64,000 bases of DNA from GWF2-38-10 sp964527595 (GCA_964527595.1 CAZGPI010000001.1:248001-312000), one strand, 5' to 3'; counted from the stretch's first letter, positions 27,111 to 36,187 are shown. A program made the numbers and translations. The notes: a model not told the origin generated them from the letters alone.

Positions 27111-27244
27111 TCTCGCTCCTTTTTTCGTTCATCATACCCCTCCAAATCAAGGCTCATCGTATCAGAAGAATGTTTGCAATGTCAAAAAAAAAATCTTCAC
27201 CGCAAAAAAAGTATGACTTTAATAACATTATCACGTTTGAGCTC

Positions 27245-28429
27245 TTACCGAACACGCATAAGTTTTTTGTACAAAACAACATGTTCACGCACCATTGAAC
27301 TATTCTTAAAATCGGTAAGGTTTTCGTCATAATTAACCATATCCATACGAAGTTGATGATTCTGCAGCAAAGACAATAACCTATCGGCTAATACCTGCCA
27401 GTCACCCACATTAACCACGTAGCCATTTTTTCCGTCTTTAATAATTTCGGCAACACCACCGACATCATAGGTAATAACAGGCAACTTAGACAGCCGTGCC
27501 TCGACCATTGCGCAGGGCAGTCCCTCCCAAAGAGAACTCATGGCAAAAATGTCCCACCCCTTCATCCACTTACTTACATCGGCCTGCCAACCAAGAAATA
27601 CGACATGCTCGATTAGCCCCTTTTCACGAACGAATTCTTCTAACTCACCGCGCAAAGCACCATCCCCTATAATATGTAAAAATATATACTGGCGATCGTT
27701 AAGCGAGGTCTGATCATAAACAAATTTAAATGCGCGCAATAAGTCGATAATGTTTTTTTGCGGCTTCAAGCAAGAAACGGTACCAATAACCAAGCACTGC
27801 TTCGTTGTTTTTTCTTTTTTTGCCGGAACATAAAAACGGTCCCAATCAACAGCAGCGCGAATAATTGAGCTTTTTCGTGCAAAAAATGGAAGTTTTTTTA
27901 TCCCCGTTAATCGATCTTTTTCAGATACACAAACATAATGTGTTGTCACCAGCGAAGTCACATACTCCAACAGATAAAAAAAAGACCACTTTGGCCAAGA
28001 CTGACAATCATTAAACCCAAACCCATGAATCGTATGCACCCGCTTACTAACACGCGCAAAAAAGGCTGCCCAACGCCCAAGCACACCAGCTTTAGTACTA
28101 TGGGTATGCACAATAAGCATCGGGTGTTCACGCTTAATTTTTCTGATAAGATGGTACATTGAAAAAAAAGATTTAAGTTCGGATGGTAGGTTTTTTAAAC
28201 CAACCTCGCGCTTGAATTCTTGTAAAAGATGAACGTTTTCGTGTTGCTGTATTTGTGGAACAAGAACCCCTTCAGCCCCAGTAATCAACCCACTTAGATG
28301 CCCTCGCTTTGCGACGCCCTTGAAAAGCGTTAGGCAAACTTTTTGGGCTCCGCCAAGCTCTAGCTTTGTAAGAATATACAAAACCAGAAGTTCCTTTTCC
28401 TTAATTCTCTCCACCTCTCCACTCCTCAT
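27245..28429 (-). CDS. GT4-type glycosyltransferase D (cytosolic)
   Basis: About 394 aa and, unlike the three GT4 proteins of the island, with no signal peptide. GT-B motifs are complete: LYILTKLELGGAQKVCLTLFKG, THSTKAGVLGRWAAFF, HTIHGFGFN, VIGTVSCLKPQKNIIDLLRAF, LHIIGDGALRGELEEFV and SSLWEGLPCAMVEARLSKLPVI with the donor-binding EGLP. Likely builds surface glycans from nucleotide sugars at the inner membrane. The ATG at 28429 abuts AGGAG; a GTG at 28414 has AGGAG at better spacing, so the start is uncertain by five codons. It follows the ATP-synthase c gene by 18 bases. Confidence 0.82.
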   Translation of the reverse strand: MRSGEVERIKEKELLVLYILTKLELGGAQKVCLTLFKGVAKRGHLSGLITGAEGVLVPQIQQHENVHLLQEFKREVGLKNLPSELKSFFSMYHLIRKIKREHPMLIVHTHSTKAGVLGRWAAFFARVSKRVHTIHGFGFNDCQSWPKWSFFYLLEYVTSLVTTHYVCVSEKDRLTGIKKLPFFARKSSIIRAAVDWDRFYVPAKKEKTTKQCLVIGTVSCLKPQKNIIDLLRAFKFVYDQTSLNDRQYIFLHIIGDGALRGELEEFVREKGLIEHVVFLGWQADVSKWMKGWDIFAMSSLWEGLPCAMVEARLSKLPVITYDVGGVAEIIKDGKNGYVVNVGDWQVLADRLLSLLQNHQLRMDMVNYDENLTDFKNSSMVREHVVLYKKLMRVR

Positions 28430-28447
28430 CTCCTAGAAAGTTTCTAA

Positions 28448-29416
28448 TCAACCTCCAACACGTAAAATGAGAAAAAATCCAACAATCAACGCATATACCA
28501 CCGTCGACTCAATAAAGGCGATAGCCAACAAAGTAGTTCGAATAAGTTGCGGATAATTTTTAGGTTCATGCGCAATTTCCAAACAGCTTTTTGATGCAAC
28601 ATATCCAATAGCAGTCGAGGCACCAAGAGCACCAACCCCCACAGTAAATGCCGCAACAAAAAACGGAATCACCGGTACCAACGAATCTCCAATGCCAATC
28701 GGCAATGTTTGATGTACAATCAAAAACGAAAACAATAAACAAAAGATCATTGGCGTTTCAATAATAGCTTCGCAAACCAACGCAAAGGGGAAAATTTTAG
28801 CATACGCATTTTTGTTGATCCCCAGAGCGCTATTTGCCGAATGTGCAAAAATAGCCTGACCTATCGAAGGCCCAATACACCCAAATGCCACCGCAAGTCC
28901 TGCCGCCAATAATTGCAGTCCCTGCGCAAAACAAGTAATACTTCCCAGCTGAGCCTTAATGGTCAGTGCAACAATAAAGGCAAAAATTACCGGCGCCTCA
29001 ATGATCGACTGCGTTAATAACATAAGGGTGAAAATTTTCTGCGAAAACATTGGCTGGCGAGAAATAGATTGAGTTGCCGCTTTTACCACAAAACTCGATG
29101 CCAAACTAATAGCAACGGCAGCGATACCAACGGCTAACGCCGCACCTAATTCTGCAATCGCGATAGCCATAGTAATTTCTTTTGGTGCAGACATAAGCAT
29201 CAATAACGTTACCACCAGAGCAACAATGCAGCCGCTCTCTATCAGCGCAAGGCCGATAATCATGGCACGGAATCCCTGATCATTTCCGGTTGGCTGACGC
29301 ATTACCGAACCCAAGGTATGAGATCCGGCGATCCCCTGACCAAGTCCACCGCCCAACCCACCAAGCGCAACGGTTAATCCAGCAGAAAAATAATGGAGCA
29401 GTTGAGGAGTTAGCAT
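28448..29416 (-). CDS. atpE: ATP synthase subunit c, four hairpins fused in one chain
   Basis: 322 aa, about four times a normal c subunit. Eight membrane helices form four hairpins, with the ion-binding carboxylates E60, E140, E220 and E303 at 80-83-residue spacing in the motifs LIES, IIEA, IIET and FIES. Hairpins 1 and 3 keep the Na+-type helix-1 glutamine (GLGQG, SIGQA; Q27 and Q187); at the matching places hairpins 2 and 4 have Ser and Ile. All loops keep the RQP-like turn, which contacts gamma/epsilon. The ring drives F-type ATP synthesis or ion pumping. The ATG overlaps the stop of atpB by seven bases, with AAAGGT upstream. Confidence 0.88.
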   Translation of the reverse strand: MLTPQLLHYFSAGLTVALGGLGGGLGQGIAGSHTLGSVMRQPTGNDQGFRAMIIGLALIESGCIVALVVTLLMLMSAPKEITMAIAIAELGAALAVGIAAVAISLASSFVVKAATQSISRQPMFSQKIFTLMLLTQSIIEAPVIFAFIVALTIKAQLGSITCFAQGLQLLAAGLAVAFGCIGPSIGQAIFAHSANSALGINKNAYAKIFPFALVCEAIIETPMIFCLLFSFLIVHQTLPIGIGDSLVPVIPFFVAAFTVGVGALGASTAIGYVASKSCLEIAHEPKNYPQLIRTTLLAIAFIESTVVYALIVGFFLILRVGG

Positions 29417-30270
29417 GTTGCACCTTTCGCAGGCTCGTGGTGATGACCTGCATCATCCTCACTTTGTGTACCAATAGCTAAATAAGTTGTCGTTAACATA
29501 GTAATAACAAACGATTGAATAAGCCCCTCAAAAATACCAAAAAAGATATTAACCCATGTTAATAAAAACATTGCGCCAATTAAAACATTTAACAGCTTAC
29601 GAACACGATTTCCTTGAATACGTCGCCCTAGATAAAAAAAGGCAAGAGCAAGCACCAAAACAAACGCAACGTACCCGATAAAGTACAATTTAAAAGACCC
29701 TACAAATTCACGTAATATCAGGAAAATTACCCCACCGCCCAAAATATTGCCGAATAAACGAAACGACATTGAACATATCTTGGCCAATTCACCAATAATG
29801 TTAACTGGTGCCAAGACGGCAAATGGCTCAACAAATTCTTTGCAAAAACCAAAAAATCCATGGACCCGAACTTTTTGTATTTGAACATACATAAAGCTGA
29901 TGGTTCCAATGGCAAGCGTTGTGTTGAGATCCTTAGTCGCCTCATCAAGAAAAGGGAGTAACCCAGCCAAACAAGAAAATAGGGTAAAAAGAAATAAGGT
30001 CGCGAGAAAAGAAAAATAATTAAAATTAAAAGTCTTGAACGATTCTTTGCAGAGATCTATAAAAACTAACATTATCTGCTCAAACGCAGCATAAACAAGC
30101 CCAAACTCTCGTTTTGCAACCCAACGTCCAATGAGGGCAAGAATAAAAAGCATAAGCATCCCCACCCACGTGTGAATAACAGTCCAATGGGTTACCGACC
30201 AAAAATCTCCCGTTAACCCTAGGATGGAAAACGGCTTAATAACATGGGTATCAAATAATTCAAGACTCAC
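29410..30270 (-). CDS. atpB: ATP synthase subunit a
   Basis: 286 aa, GTG start after AAGGATTGTC, overlapping the upstream subunit-I gene by 11 bases. Five to six membrane helices. The essential stator arginine is R171 in MSFRLFGNILGG, and the last helix has the conserved EGLIQSFVITML. It forms the ion half-channels facing the c ring. The tail (EDDAGHHHEPAKGATC) is His-rich and soluble. Operon order is I-a-c; the b, delta, alpha, gamma, beta and epsilon genes do not follow. Confidence 0.92.
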   Translation of the reverse strand: MSLELFDTHVIKPFSILGLTGDFWSVTHWTVIHTWVGMLMLFILALIGRWVAKREFGLVYAAFEQIMLVFIDLCKESFKTFNFNYFSFLATLFLFTLFSCLAGLLPFLDEATKDLNTTLAIGTISFMYVQIQKVRVHGFFGFCKEFVEPFAVLAPVNIIGELAKICSMSFRLFGNILGGGVIFLILREFVGSFKLYFIGYVAFVLVLALAFFYLGRRIQGNRVRKLLNVLIGAMFLLTWVNIFFGIFEGLIQSFVITMLTTTYLAIGTQSEDDAGHHHEPAKGATC

Positions 30271-30556
30271 GACAATCCTTCACTTTTTTGAGAAGCATAA
30301 CCCAAAAAGCCGCAAAAAAACCAACGGCACCCAAATAAATATTTAATTGATACTTAAAAACCAAAATCCATAATGCTATAAATAAAAGTAGATAACGCAT
30401 GGCGAATACCACAAGTTTGTTAAACAGAAAAGCCCTTGCCCCTTGCTCTGGCGCCTGAACTCGCTTTGCTTCTCGATAGAAAATAATTGCCTGGATTATA
30501 CCAAGCCCAACACCAGCCATAAACGAATTTATATACAACCCCAACATGATTGCCAC
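30260..30556 (-). CDS. Small membrane protein of the ATP synthase operon (AtpI-like)
   Basis: Up to 98 aa with about four hydrophobic helices and the motif AGVGLGIIQAIIFYREAKRV, then NKLVVFAMRYLLLF and a basic tail ending KKVKDCRES. Its place just before atpB is that of AtpI, a c-ring assembly helper, or of the AtpR/subunit-I proteins of Na+ ATPases. Sequence alone does not settle which. The frame opens with GTG at 30556; an ATG at 30547 is equally possible because no clear ribosome site is seen. It overlaps atpB by 11 bases. Confidence 0.65.
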   Translation of the reverse strand: MAIMLGLYINSFMAGVGLGIIQAIIFYREAKRVQAPEQGARAFLFNKLVVFAMRYLLLFIALWILVFKYQLNIYLGAVGFFAAFWVMLLKKVKDCRES

Positions 30557-30744
30557 TTATTTTTTGAACAAGCCCCGCCAACAAATATTGGCCTGAACCG
30601 TAGATTTTGACGTAACATACGCTTACTTTTATCATAGTAATACGTATTGAAAAATAATACAATGCACGCAGCTTCTTTCCTGGATACATCAAAAAACGAT
30701 TGTGCTTTAAATTTCTATCTAAAACTATTTATTTTTGTCGATCG

Positions 30745-30774
30745 TTGATTTATTGCAAGATAGAAAATTATAAT
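30745..30774 (+). promoter_or_regulatory. Sigma70-type promoter for the small secreted protein
   Basis: TTGATT at 30745-30750 and a perfect TATAAT at 30769-30774 are 18 bases apart, 50 bases upstream of the ATG at 30825. The ribosome site is a strong run of Gs just before the start. Confidence 0.5.
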
Positions 30775-30824
30775 ATAGTTAACATAAGTGAAACAACCAT
30801 TCATTAAACCAAAGGGGGGGGATT

Positions 30825-31304
30825 ATGAAGGTTCAAAATGTAAAAATCCTGTTGCTGACTATAGCCTGTGTTGGCTTATCGGCCGGATTACTTCATGCGG
30901 CAAAACCGTCGCTAAGCGCAGCAAAGAATGCACAAACAATTGGTGCGCTGTTGGCCGTCATCAGAGCAGCAAGCGATGGCAGACTGGGCGATTTTTTTGA
31001 GTTCGACGAACAGAACCAAATCGCCAAGCCAAAAATTTTCGATGAGAAGGAAAAAAAACAGAACGTTGGAACGCTTCAAACAGATCCTAGCCAAATTGAA
31101 AAAATAAAAGCAAATCTCCGAGCGCAACCATTTTTTAAAAGAGCAAAGAAACCAGAGCAAAAAAAGCTTCTCGATACTGCTGATAAATACAAGAACTACC
31201 TTCTCTATTTCACTTATGGTGGCAAAAAAATTTATATCGAAGACCCGTGGCCACACGCAACACCAACAAAGATCCATAATCTTATCCAAAAATGGAATAC
31301 ATAA
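30825..31304 (+). CDS. Small secreted protein of unknown function
   Basis: 159 aa. Signal peptide 1-25 (VKILLLTIACVGLSAGLLHA) with a clean AxA-type cleavage site. The mature part begins KPSLSAAKNAQTIGALLAVIRAA, then a charged, probably disordered middle (EKEKKQNVG) and a C-terminal segment with YFTYGGKKIYIEDPWP. No family recognised. Monocistronic: own promoter upstream and a strong bidirectional terminator 15 bases after the stop. The G-rich ribosome site is unusually long (eight Gs), which suggests efficient translation. Confidence 0.7.
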   Translation: MKVQNVKILLLTIACVGLSAGLLHAAKPSLSAAKNAQTIGALLAVIRAASDGRLGDFFEFDEQNQIAKPKIFDEKEKKQNVGTLQTDPSQIEKIKANLRAQPFFKRAKKPEQKKLLDTADKYKNYLLYFTYGGKKIYIEDPWPHATPTKIHNLIQKWNT

Positions 31305-31318
31305 TCGCCGTTTCCACA

Positions 31319-31366
31319 TATAAAGAGAAGCACCCGATCGCTAATGATCGGGTGCTTCTCTTTATA
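31319..31366. terminator. Bidirectional intrinsic terminator
   Basis: A perfect 21-bp stem (31319-31339 with 31346-31366) closes a 6-base loop GCTAAT, with A and T tracts at the ends on both strands. It lies between convergent genes, the small secreted protein and ppsA. Confidence 0.92.
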
Positions 31367-31383
31367 CATAATAACTAAATACG

Positions 31384-33789
31384 TTATGAACCCTTTTTAA
31401 CCCCCGCCAATAACAAAACCTCTTTCAAAACTGAATCGGGATTTAACGATAATGAATCAATACCCAACTCAACCAAAAACTGCGCAACCTCTGGATAATC
31501 TGACGGCGCCTGACCACAAATGCCAATCGGCTTATTGGCGCGCTTTGAACCTTCAATAGCCATCGTGAGCATAATAGTAACCGCCTCATTACGTTCATCA
31601 AAAATGGATGCAACAAGCTCAGAGTCTCGATCAACGGCTAATGTTAGTTGCGTTAAATCGTTTGAACCAATAGAAAAACCATCAAAAATTTGGGCGAATT
31701 TATCGATAAGAAGCACATTGGAAGGAACTTCACACATCATGTAAACTTCAAGGCCATTTTCCCCCTGCACCAATCCGTGTTTTTTCATTTCCGCAATTGC
31801 TAAAATGGCTTCATTAACTGTTCTTACAAATGGAAGCATAAGTTTAACATTCGTTAATCCCATCTGCCCGCGAATCTTTTTCATCGCCAAACACTCAAGC
31901 GCAAAGGCTTCGCGGTACTTATCGTTATAATATCTACTCGCACCACGAAACCCAATCATTGGGTTTTCTTCCAGCGGCTCAAAAGCCTGCCCACCAAGAA
32001 GCTCGCGATACTCGTTACTCTTAAAATCTGACATCCGAATGATAACAGGCCGAGGGTAAAACGCCGCTGCAATCGTACCAGCCTCCTGGGCCAATCGATC
32101 AACAAAAAATTGTTTTTTATCTTTGTATTCAATAGTCAAATCATCGACGCGTTTTTTATCTTCTAGGTCAACTATTTTTTCTGGGTGGACTAGAGCCATG
32201 GGATGTACTTGAATCGTATTGTTAATAATAAATTCAAGACGCGCAAGCCCAACACCATCAACGGGCAACTTAGCAACGTTAAATGCTTCATCGGGGTTGC
32301 CAATATTCACGAACAACTTAACGGGCGGTTTTTTAATCGTCGATAGCTCAAGCTTTTTGATTTCGAATGGCACCTTGCCAGCATAAACAACACCAACCTC
32401 ACCACTACTACAATCAATAGTCACCTCTTGACCATCGGCAATTGTCGCCATTGCATTCCCCGTTCCAACAATAGCCGGGACTCCTATTTCTCTGCTCACA
32501 ATAGCAGCATGGCAAGTTCGACCTCCACGGTTAGTTACAATCCCAGCCGCTATCCTCATAATCGGTTCCCAATCGGGATCGGTCATGTCGGTCACCAAGA
32601 TATCTCCCGGCTTCACTTGAGAGATTTGTTGCGCCGACTCAATAACCCGAGCACGCCCAACGGCAATTTTACGGCCAACACTTTTACCCGTGGCCAAAAT
32701 CGTTTCTGCCGTGCCAGGAGTCTTGGTCAATACATACTCTTCAAGTACGGTGCTTGTTTTTTTGAGCGAATGCACCGTCTCTGGACGCGCTTGAACAATA
32801 TACACTTTACCATCAACCCCATCCTTTGCCCATTCGATATCCATCGGGCACCAACTGCCATTGAGCTTAGTGTAATGGTCTTCAATAATCAAAGCCTGGG
32901 CGGCAAGCGCCAATATTTCATCATCTTTAAGTGAAAAGCATTTGCGCTCAAGACGCGTTGTCTCAATGTTTTGGGTTGATGTTCGTCGATCTTGGGCATA
33001 AATCATCTTAACTAATTTACTTCCCAATCGTTTTTTGAGCAGCGGCTTAAACCCTTTTTTAAGTGTTGGTTTGTGCACATAAAACTCATCCGGATCAACA
33101 TTGCCCTGAACAACATTTTCACCCAACCCATATGAAGCTGTGATAAAAACAACATCAGCGCAACCGCTCTCAGTATCTAAGGTAAAAACAACGCCAGCAC
33201 TGGACATATCAGAACGTACCATTTTTTGCACGCCGATCGATAAGGCAACGCTCATATGATCAAAGCCATTGTTATTACGATACGAAATTGCTCGATTGGT
33301 AAACAATGATGCATAAGCATCGGGACACAATCGTAAAAGCTCAGCCTCACCACGGACGTTTAAAAAGGTTTCCTGTTGTCCTGCAAACGACGCCTCGGGT
33401 AAATCTTCAGCCGTTGCCGATGATCTAATGGCAACATCACACTGCGGACCATAACGTTTTTCAAGCGCCTTATATGCAGCCACCATTTCCTCGGTCAAAT
33501 CACTTGGAAGCGGCGCAGCCCGAATAAGCGATCGTATTTCATGACCAACCGACATGAGAGTATCAATTTTTTTTTCATCGATTTTTGCCAAAAGTGCTTT
33601 TATTTTATCCTCAAGCTTATTCACCTTAAGATGGTAGCGATAAGCCTCTGCTGTTATAGCAAAACCTGAAGGGATCAACACGCCTTGTGTCCCCAGGTTT
33701 TGGATCATTTCGCCGAGGGAAGCATTCTTGCCACCGACAAGAGGCACATCTTTTATACCAATCTCTTCGAATAAACGAATAAATTTCAT
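31384..33789 (-). CDS. ppsA: Phosphoenolpyruvate synthase (pyruvate, water dikinase)
   Basis: 801 aa, the usual length for PpsA. The N-terminal ATP-grasp-like domain has VPLVGGKNASLGEM at 15-28 and VAIRSSATAEDLPEASFAGQ near 120-140. The phosphohistidine domain shows NRGGRTCHAAIVSRE with the catalytic His near 420. The C-terminal PEP/pyruvate TIM barrel has GLARLEF, GFRGASRYY, MCEVPSNV and FSIGSNDLTQL near 735. It converts pyruvate and ATP to PEP, AMP and phosphate, feeding sugar synthesis, or runs in reverse. The size (801 rather than about 870) and the catalytic segment favour PpsA over PpdK. AAGGATAG precedes the ATG. Confidence 0.9.
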   Translation of the reverse strand: MKFIRLFEEIGIKDVPLVGGKNASLGEMIQNLGTQGVLIPSGFAITAEAYRYHLKVNKLEDKIKALLAKIDEKKIDTLMSVGHEIRSLIRAAPLPSDLTEEMVAAYKALEKRYGPQCDVAIRSSATAEDLPEASFAGQQETFLNVRGEAELLRLCPDAYASLFTNRAISYRNNNGFDHMSVALSIGVQKMVRSDMSSAGVVFTLDTESGCADVVFITASYGLGENVVQGNVDPDEFYVHKPTLKKGFKPLLKKRLGSKLVKMIYAQDRRTSTQNIETTRLERKCFSLKDDEILALAAQALIIEDHYTKLNGSWCPMDIEWAKDGVDGKVYIVQARPETVHSLKKTSTVLEEYVLTKTPGTAETILATGKSVGRKIAVGRARVIESAQQISQVKPGDILVTDMTDPDWEPIMRIAAGIVTNRGGRTCHAAIVSREIGVPAIVGTGNAMATIADGQEVTIDCSSGEVGVVYAGKVPFEIKKLELSTIKKPPVKLFVNIGNPDEAFNVAKLPVDGVGLARLEFIINNTIQVHPMALVHPEKIVDLEDKKRVDDLTIEYKDKKQFFVDRLAQEAGTIAAAFYPRPVIIRMSDFKSNEYRELLGGQAFEPLEENPMIGFRGASRYYNDKYREAFALECLAMKKIRGQMGLTNVKLMLPFVRTVNEAILAIAEMKKHGLVQGENGLEVYMMCEVPSNVLLIDKFAQIFDGFSIGSNDLTQLTLAVDRDSELVASIFDERNEAVTIMLTMAIEGSKRANKPIGICGQAPSDYPEVAQFLVELGIDSLSLNPDSVLKEVLLLAGVKKGS

Positions 33790-33902
33790 AAACTATCCTT
33801 ATTGGGCTTAATACAAACAAACGCAACATTTTGATTGTCTTGCACAGTCTACCAAAAAGCGGGCAGTTAAAATCAATTTATTGAAATAAAAGGAATGAGA
33901 GC

Positions 33903-35012
33903 ATGTACTCTAGCAAGAATAAGCAGCTAACTTTCGTCATCTACGATGGAATTGAAAATTCTGTCTTTGAAAGCCAAGTCCTCATCCCCCTGTTATCACT
34001 TATCAAGCGGTCACCAAACATAGAAATTACATTGGTAAGTTTTGAAAAAAAACGGCTAAACAGCGGTCTCCTTATTTCTCGAATACCTGCACATGATCAA
34101 CTACATCTGGTAATTTGCCGCCGCTTCCCATTCTTTGGCAAAATATCTCTGCATTTTGCAGCCTTTCAGCTTAAGCGCTTACTCACGTTCACGCCAAGCA
34201 ACAAAATTATCGCACGTGGCCCCTTGGCTGGATATATCACGCTTAAAGCAATCAACTATCTTAAAAAACGTTATTCGCATAGATTGCGCACAGAAACTAA
34301 AATGAAAGTCCCTAAAGTCGTCATTCAAGCTCGCGGACTTTGCGCAGAAGAACACCGATATGCGCTTAAAGGACAAAAAATGTCTTGGCTTAGCTGGCTA
34401 AAAAACAACTACATCTACAAAAGCTTGAAAGCAATAGAATGGGAAATTTACAGCCTTAAGCAAAAAACCGACTACCCGAATCAAGTAACAATCGAAGCGG
34501 TAAGTAACGCCCTCAAAAACTATTTAATTGATACTTTCCGCGCAGACATAAGTAAAATTACCATCGCAACACGAGACCTTCCTAAAACCATCGCTGCCGA
34601 CCAAGTGGCTCGCTGGAGAAATGAGGTGCGCATAGAGCTTGAGATTAAGCAGAACGCCCTTGTTTATTGTTACAGCGGATCATTTAAGGCATGGCAATGC
34701 GCGCATGAAACCATTGCCGCATTTTCGTACGAATATTCACGTAATCATCAATGCTTTATGCTCGTATTAACGCAAGACAAAGAACCATTTATTGCTGAAT
34801 TAACACGTTACAAAATACCCCCAACCAATTACAAAGTAATCACGGTTCGCCCCATTAACCTATACCGCTACCTTTCAGCCGGCGACTTTGGTATGCTACT
34901 CCGTGAGCGTGACGTTATTAATTGGGTATCTAGGCCAACCAAGATGCTTGAGTATCAAGCGGTCGGCCTTAAAATTATTCATAACAACACAATTGCTTGG
35001 TTGGTGAAATGA
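33903..35012 (+). CDS. Probable glycosyltransferase
   Basis: 369 aa, no signal peptide. The C-terminal half has the GT-B donor-domain pattern: VYCYSGSFKAWQCAHETIAAF near residue 255, FMLVLTQDKEPFIAEL, and a family-4-like site RDVINWVSRPTKMLEYQAVGLKII near 335-358, where RPTKMLEY replaces the usual E-x7-E segment. The N-terminal half is poorly conserved, with RGPLAGYITLKAI as a possible acceptor-domain turn. It is divergent from ppsA and probably in an operon with the fic gene 24 bases downstream. Donor and acceptor unknown. Confidence 0.6.
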   Translation: MYSSKNKQLTFVIYDGIENSVFESQVLIPLLSLIKRSPNIEITLVSFEKKRLNSGLLISRIPAHDQLHLVICRRFPFFGKISLHFAAFQLKRLLTFTPSNKIIARGPLAGYITLKAINYLKKRYSHRLRTETKMKVPKVVIQARGLCAEEHRYALKGQKMSWLSWLKNNYIYKSLKAIEWEIYSLKQKTDYPNQVTIEAVSNALKNYLIDTFRADISKITIATRDLPKTIAADQVARWRNEVRIELEIKQNALVYCYSGSFKAWQCAHETIAAFSYEYSRNHQCFMLVLTQDKEPFIAELTRYKIPPTNYKVITVRPINLYRYLSAGDFGMLLRERDVINWVSRPTKMLEYQAVGLKIIHNNTIAWLVK

Positions 35013-35035
35013 TTAAAATAAAAAAGGAGCACATA

Positions 35036-35791
35036 ATGTCTTATCAAAATCTTTTATCAAAAATTGATGCGATCAAAATAGAAATTGATCAGCACCGTCC
35101 ACTATCAGCACATATACAAAAACAATTAAAGGATTATTTCCGCATAGGCCTTACGTATTCCAGTAATGCACTCGAGGGGAATTCGCTCACCGAAACAGAA
35201 ACAAAAATTATTATTGAAGAAGGCATAACGATTGGCGGAAAGCAACTTAGGGAGCATTTTGAGGCCATTGGACACAGTGACGCCTATTCGCTCATGTTTG
35301 ACATCGCAGCGAATAAAACAATAACCGAACAAGACATCCTTGATCTTCACCAGCTTTTTTATCTACGTATTGATGCAACAGCCGCCGGTGCGTATCGCCA
35401 ACAACCTGTATTTATATCAGGAACCGACGTAAAATTACCACCGCCAAGCAAAGTCGACTCACTCATGAAAGAATTTGTTCATAGCATTCCGCAATTACAA
35501 AAAATGTATCACCCTGTTGAATATGCCGCGCTTCTTCATTTAAATCTCGTACAAATCCACCCATTTATTGATGGCAATGGACGCACGGCGCGCCTTCTAA
35601 TGAACCTTGCTCTCTTGCAAGCCGGGTATTTTATAGCCATTATTCCACCACTCATTCGACGCGAATACCACTCAAGTATTCGAGCAAGCACCGATAAGGA
35701 TGCATCCCCTTTTATCGGTTTTATAGCTCAGGTTGTTTACGAAAGTGGCAAAGATTATCAACGCCTGATCAATCATCTGACAACGTATTAA
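35036..35791 (+). CDS. Fic-domain AMP-transferase-like protein
   Basis: 251 aa from the ATG at 35036 (AAGGAG seven bases upstream); the frame opens at 34997. The Fic core motif is complete, HPFIDGNGRTARLL near residue 180, with the catalytic His and the phosphate loop. The N-terminus carries the inhibitory signature SNALEGN near 42-48, so this is a class II Fic whose own helix blocks the ATP site until released. Fic enzymes transfer AMP or other nucleotides onto Ser, Thr or Tyr of proteins. No signal peptide and no toxin-antitoxin partner are seen, so a host target is possible but not shown. Confidence 0.88.
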   Translation: MSYQNLLSKIDAIKIEIDQHRPLSAHIQKQLKDYFRIGLTYSSNALEGNSLTETETKIIIEEGITIGGKQLREHFEAIGHSDAYSLMFDIAANKTITEQDILDLHQLFYLRIDATAAGAYRQQPVFISGTDVKLPPPSKVDSLMKEFVHSIPQLQKMYHPVEYAALLHLNLVQIHPFIDGNGRTARLLMNLALLQAGYFIAIIPPLIRREYHSSIRASTDKDASPFIGFIAQVVYESGKDYQRLINHLTTY

Positions 35792-35985
35792 TTTTACGCG
35801 CGAAGTTTTTCCCAAATCGCTAGAAAATTACTTAATTTGCCATATCATTGGCCCGCTATTTCAAAAATTACCATACAATTGAAATATGGAGTAATGGCGC
35901 ACCTCCTTATTTCAGTGAAAAGCCACGAAGCCTTGAATGCTTCTCAACACTCGTTGATTGTAACAAACAGCTCACTTAGCCTTAC

Positions 35986-36108
35986 TTTGTCACCCTGAAT
36001 GTGATTCAGGGTCCATCCTGGTGATGATCTACTAAGGCCATCTAGACAACCAATTATTGAAGTATAAGAAAGCTAAATGGATGCTGAATCACGTTCAGCA
36101 TGACAAAA
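35986..36108. repeat. Inverted-repeat element related to the one at 7282-7517
   Basis: Left arm 35986-36018 and right arm 36076-36108 are imperfect inverted copies of TTTGTCA, a small palindrome and ATCCAT. The left arm palindrome is CCCTGAAT/ATTCAGGG and the right is TGCTGAA/TTCAGCA, so stem changes are paired. The core is about 57 bp with no reading frame. It lies in the 423-bp gap between the fic gene and rsmA, which otherwise holds only the solitary arm at 36159-36187. Confidence 0.7.
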
Positions 36109-36158
36109 AAAGAATAAGTTATCATGCAAAGATTCTTTTATTTCAACACTTCGGACAG

Positions 36159-36187
36159 TTGCGAATCACATTCAGGATAACAAAAAT
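36159..36187 (-). repeat. Solitary arm of the same repeat family
   Basis: The segment GCGAATCACATTCAGGATAACA, read on the minus strand, is TTGTTATCCTGAATGTGATTCGC, matching the left arm of the neighbouring element with a few changes. No partner arm is visible nearby. Imperfect, so only moderate confidence. Confidence 0.5.
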
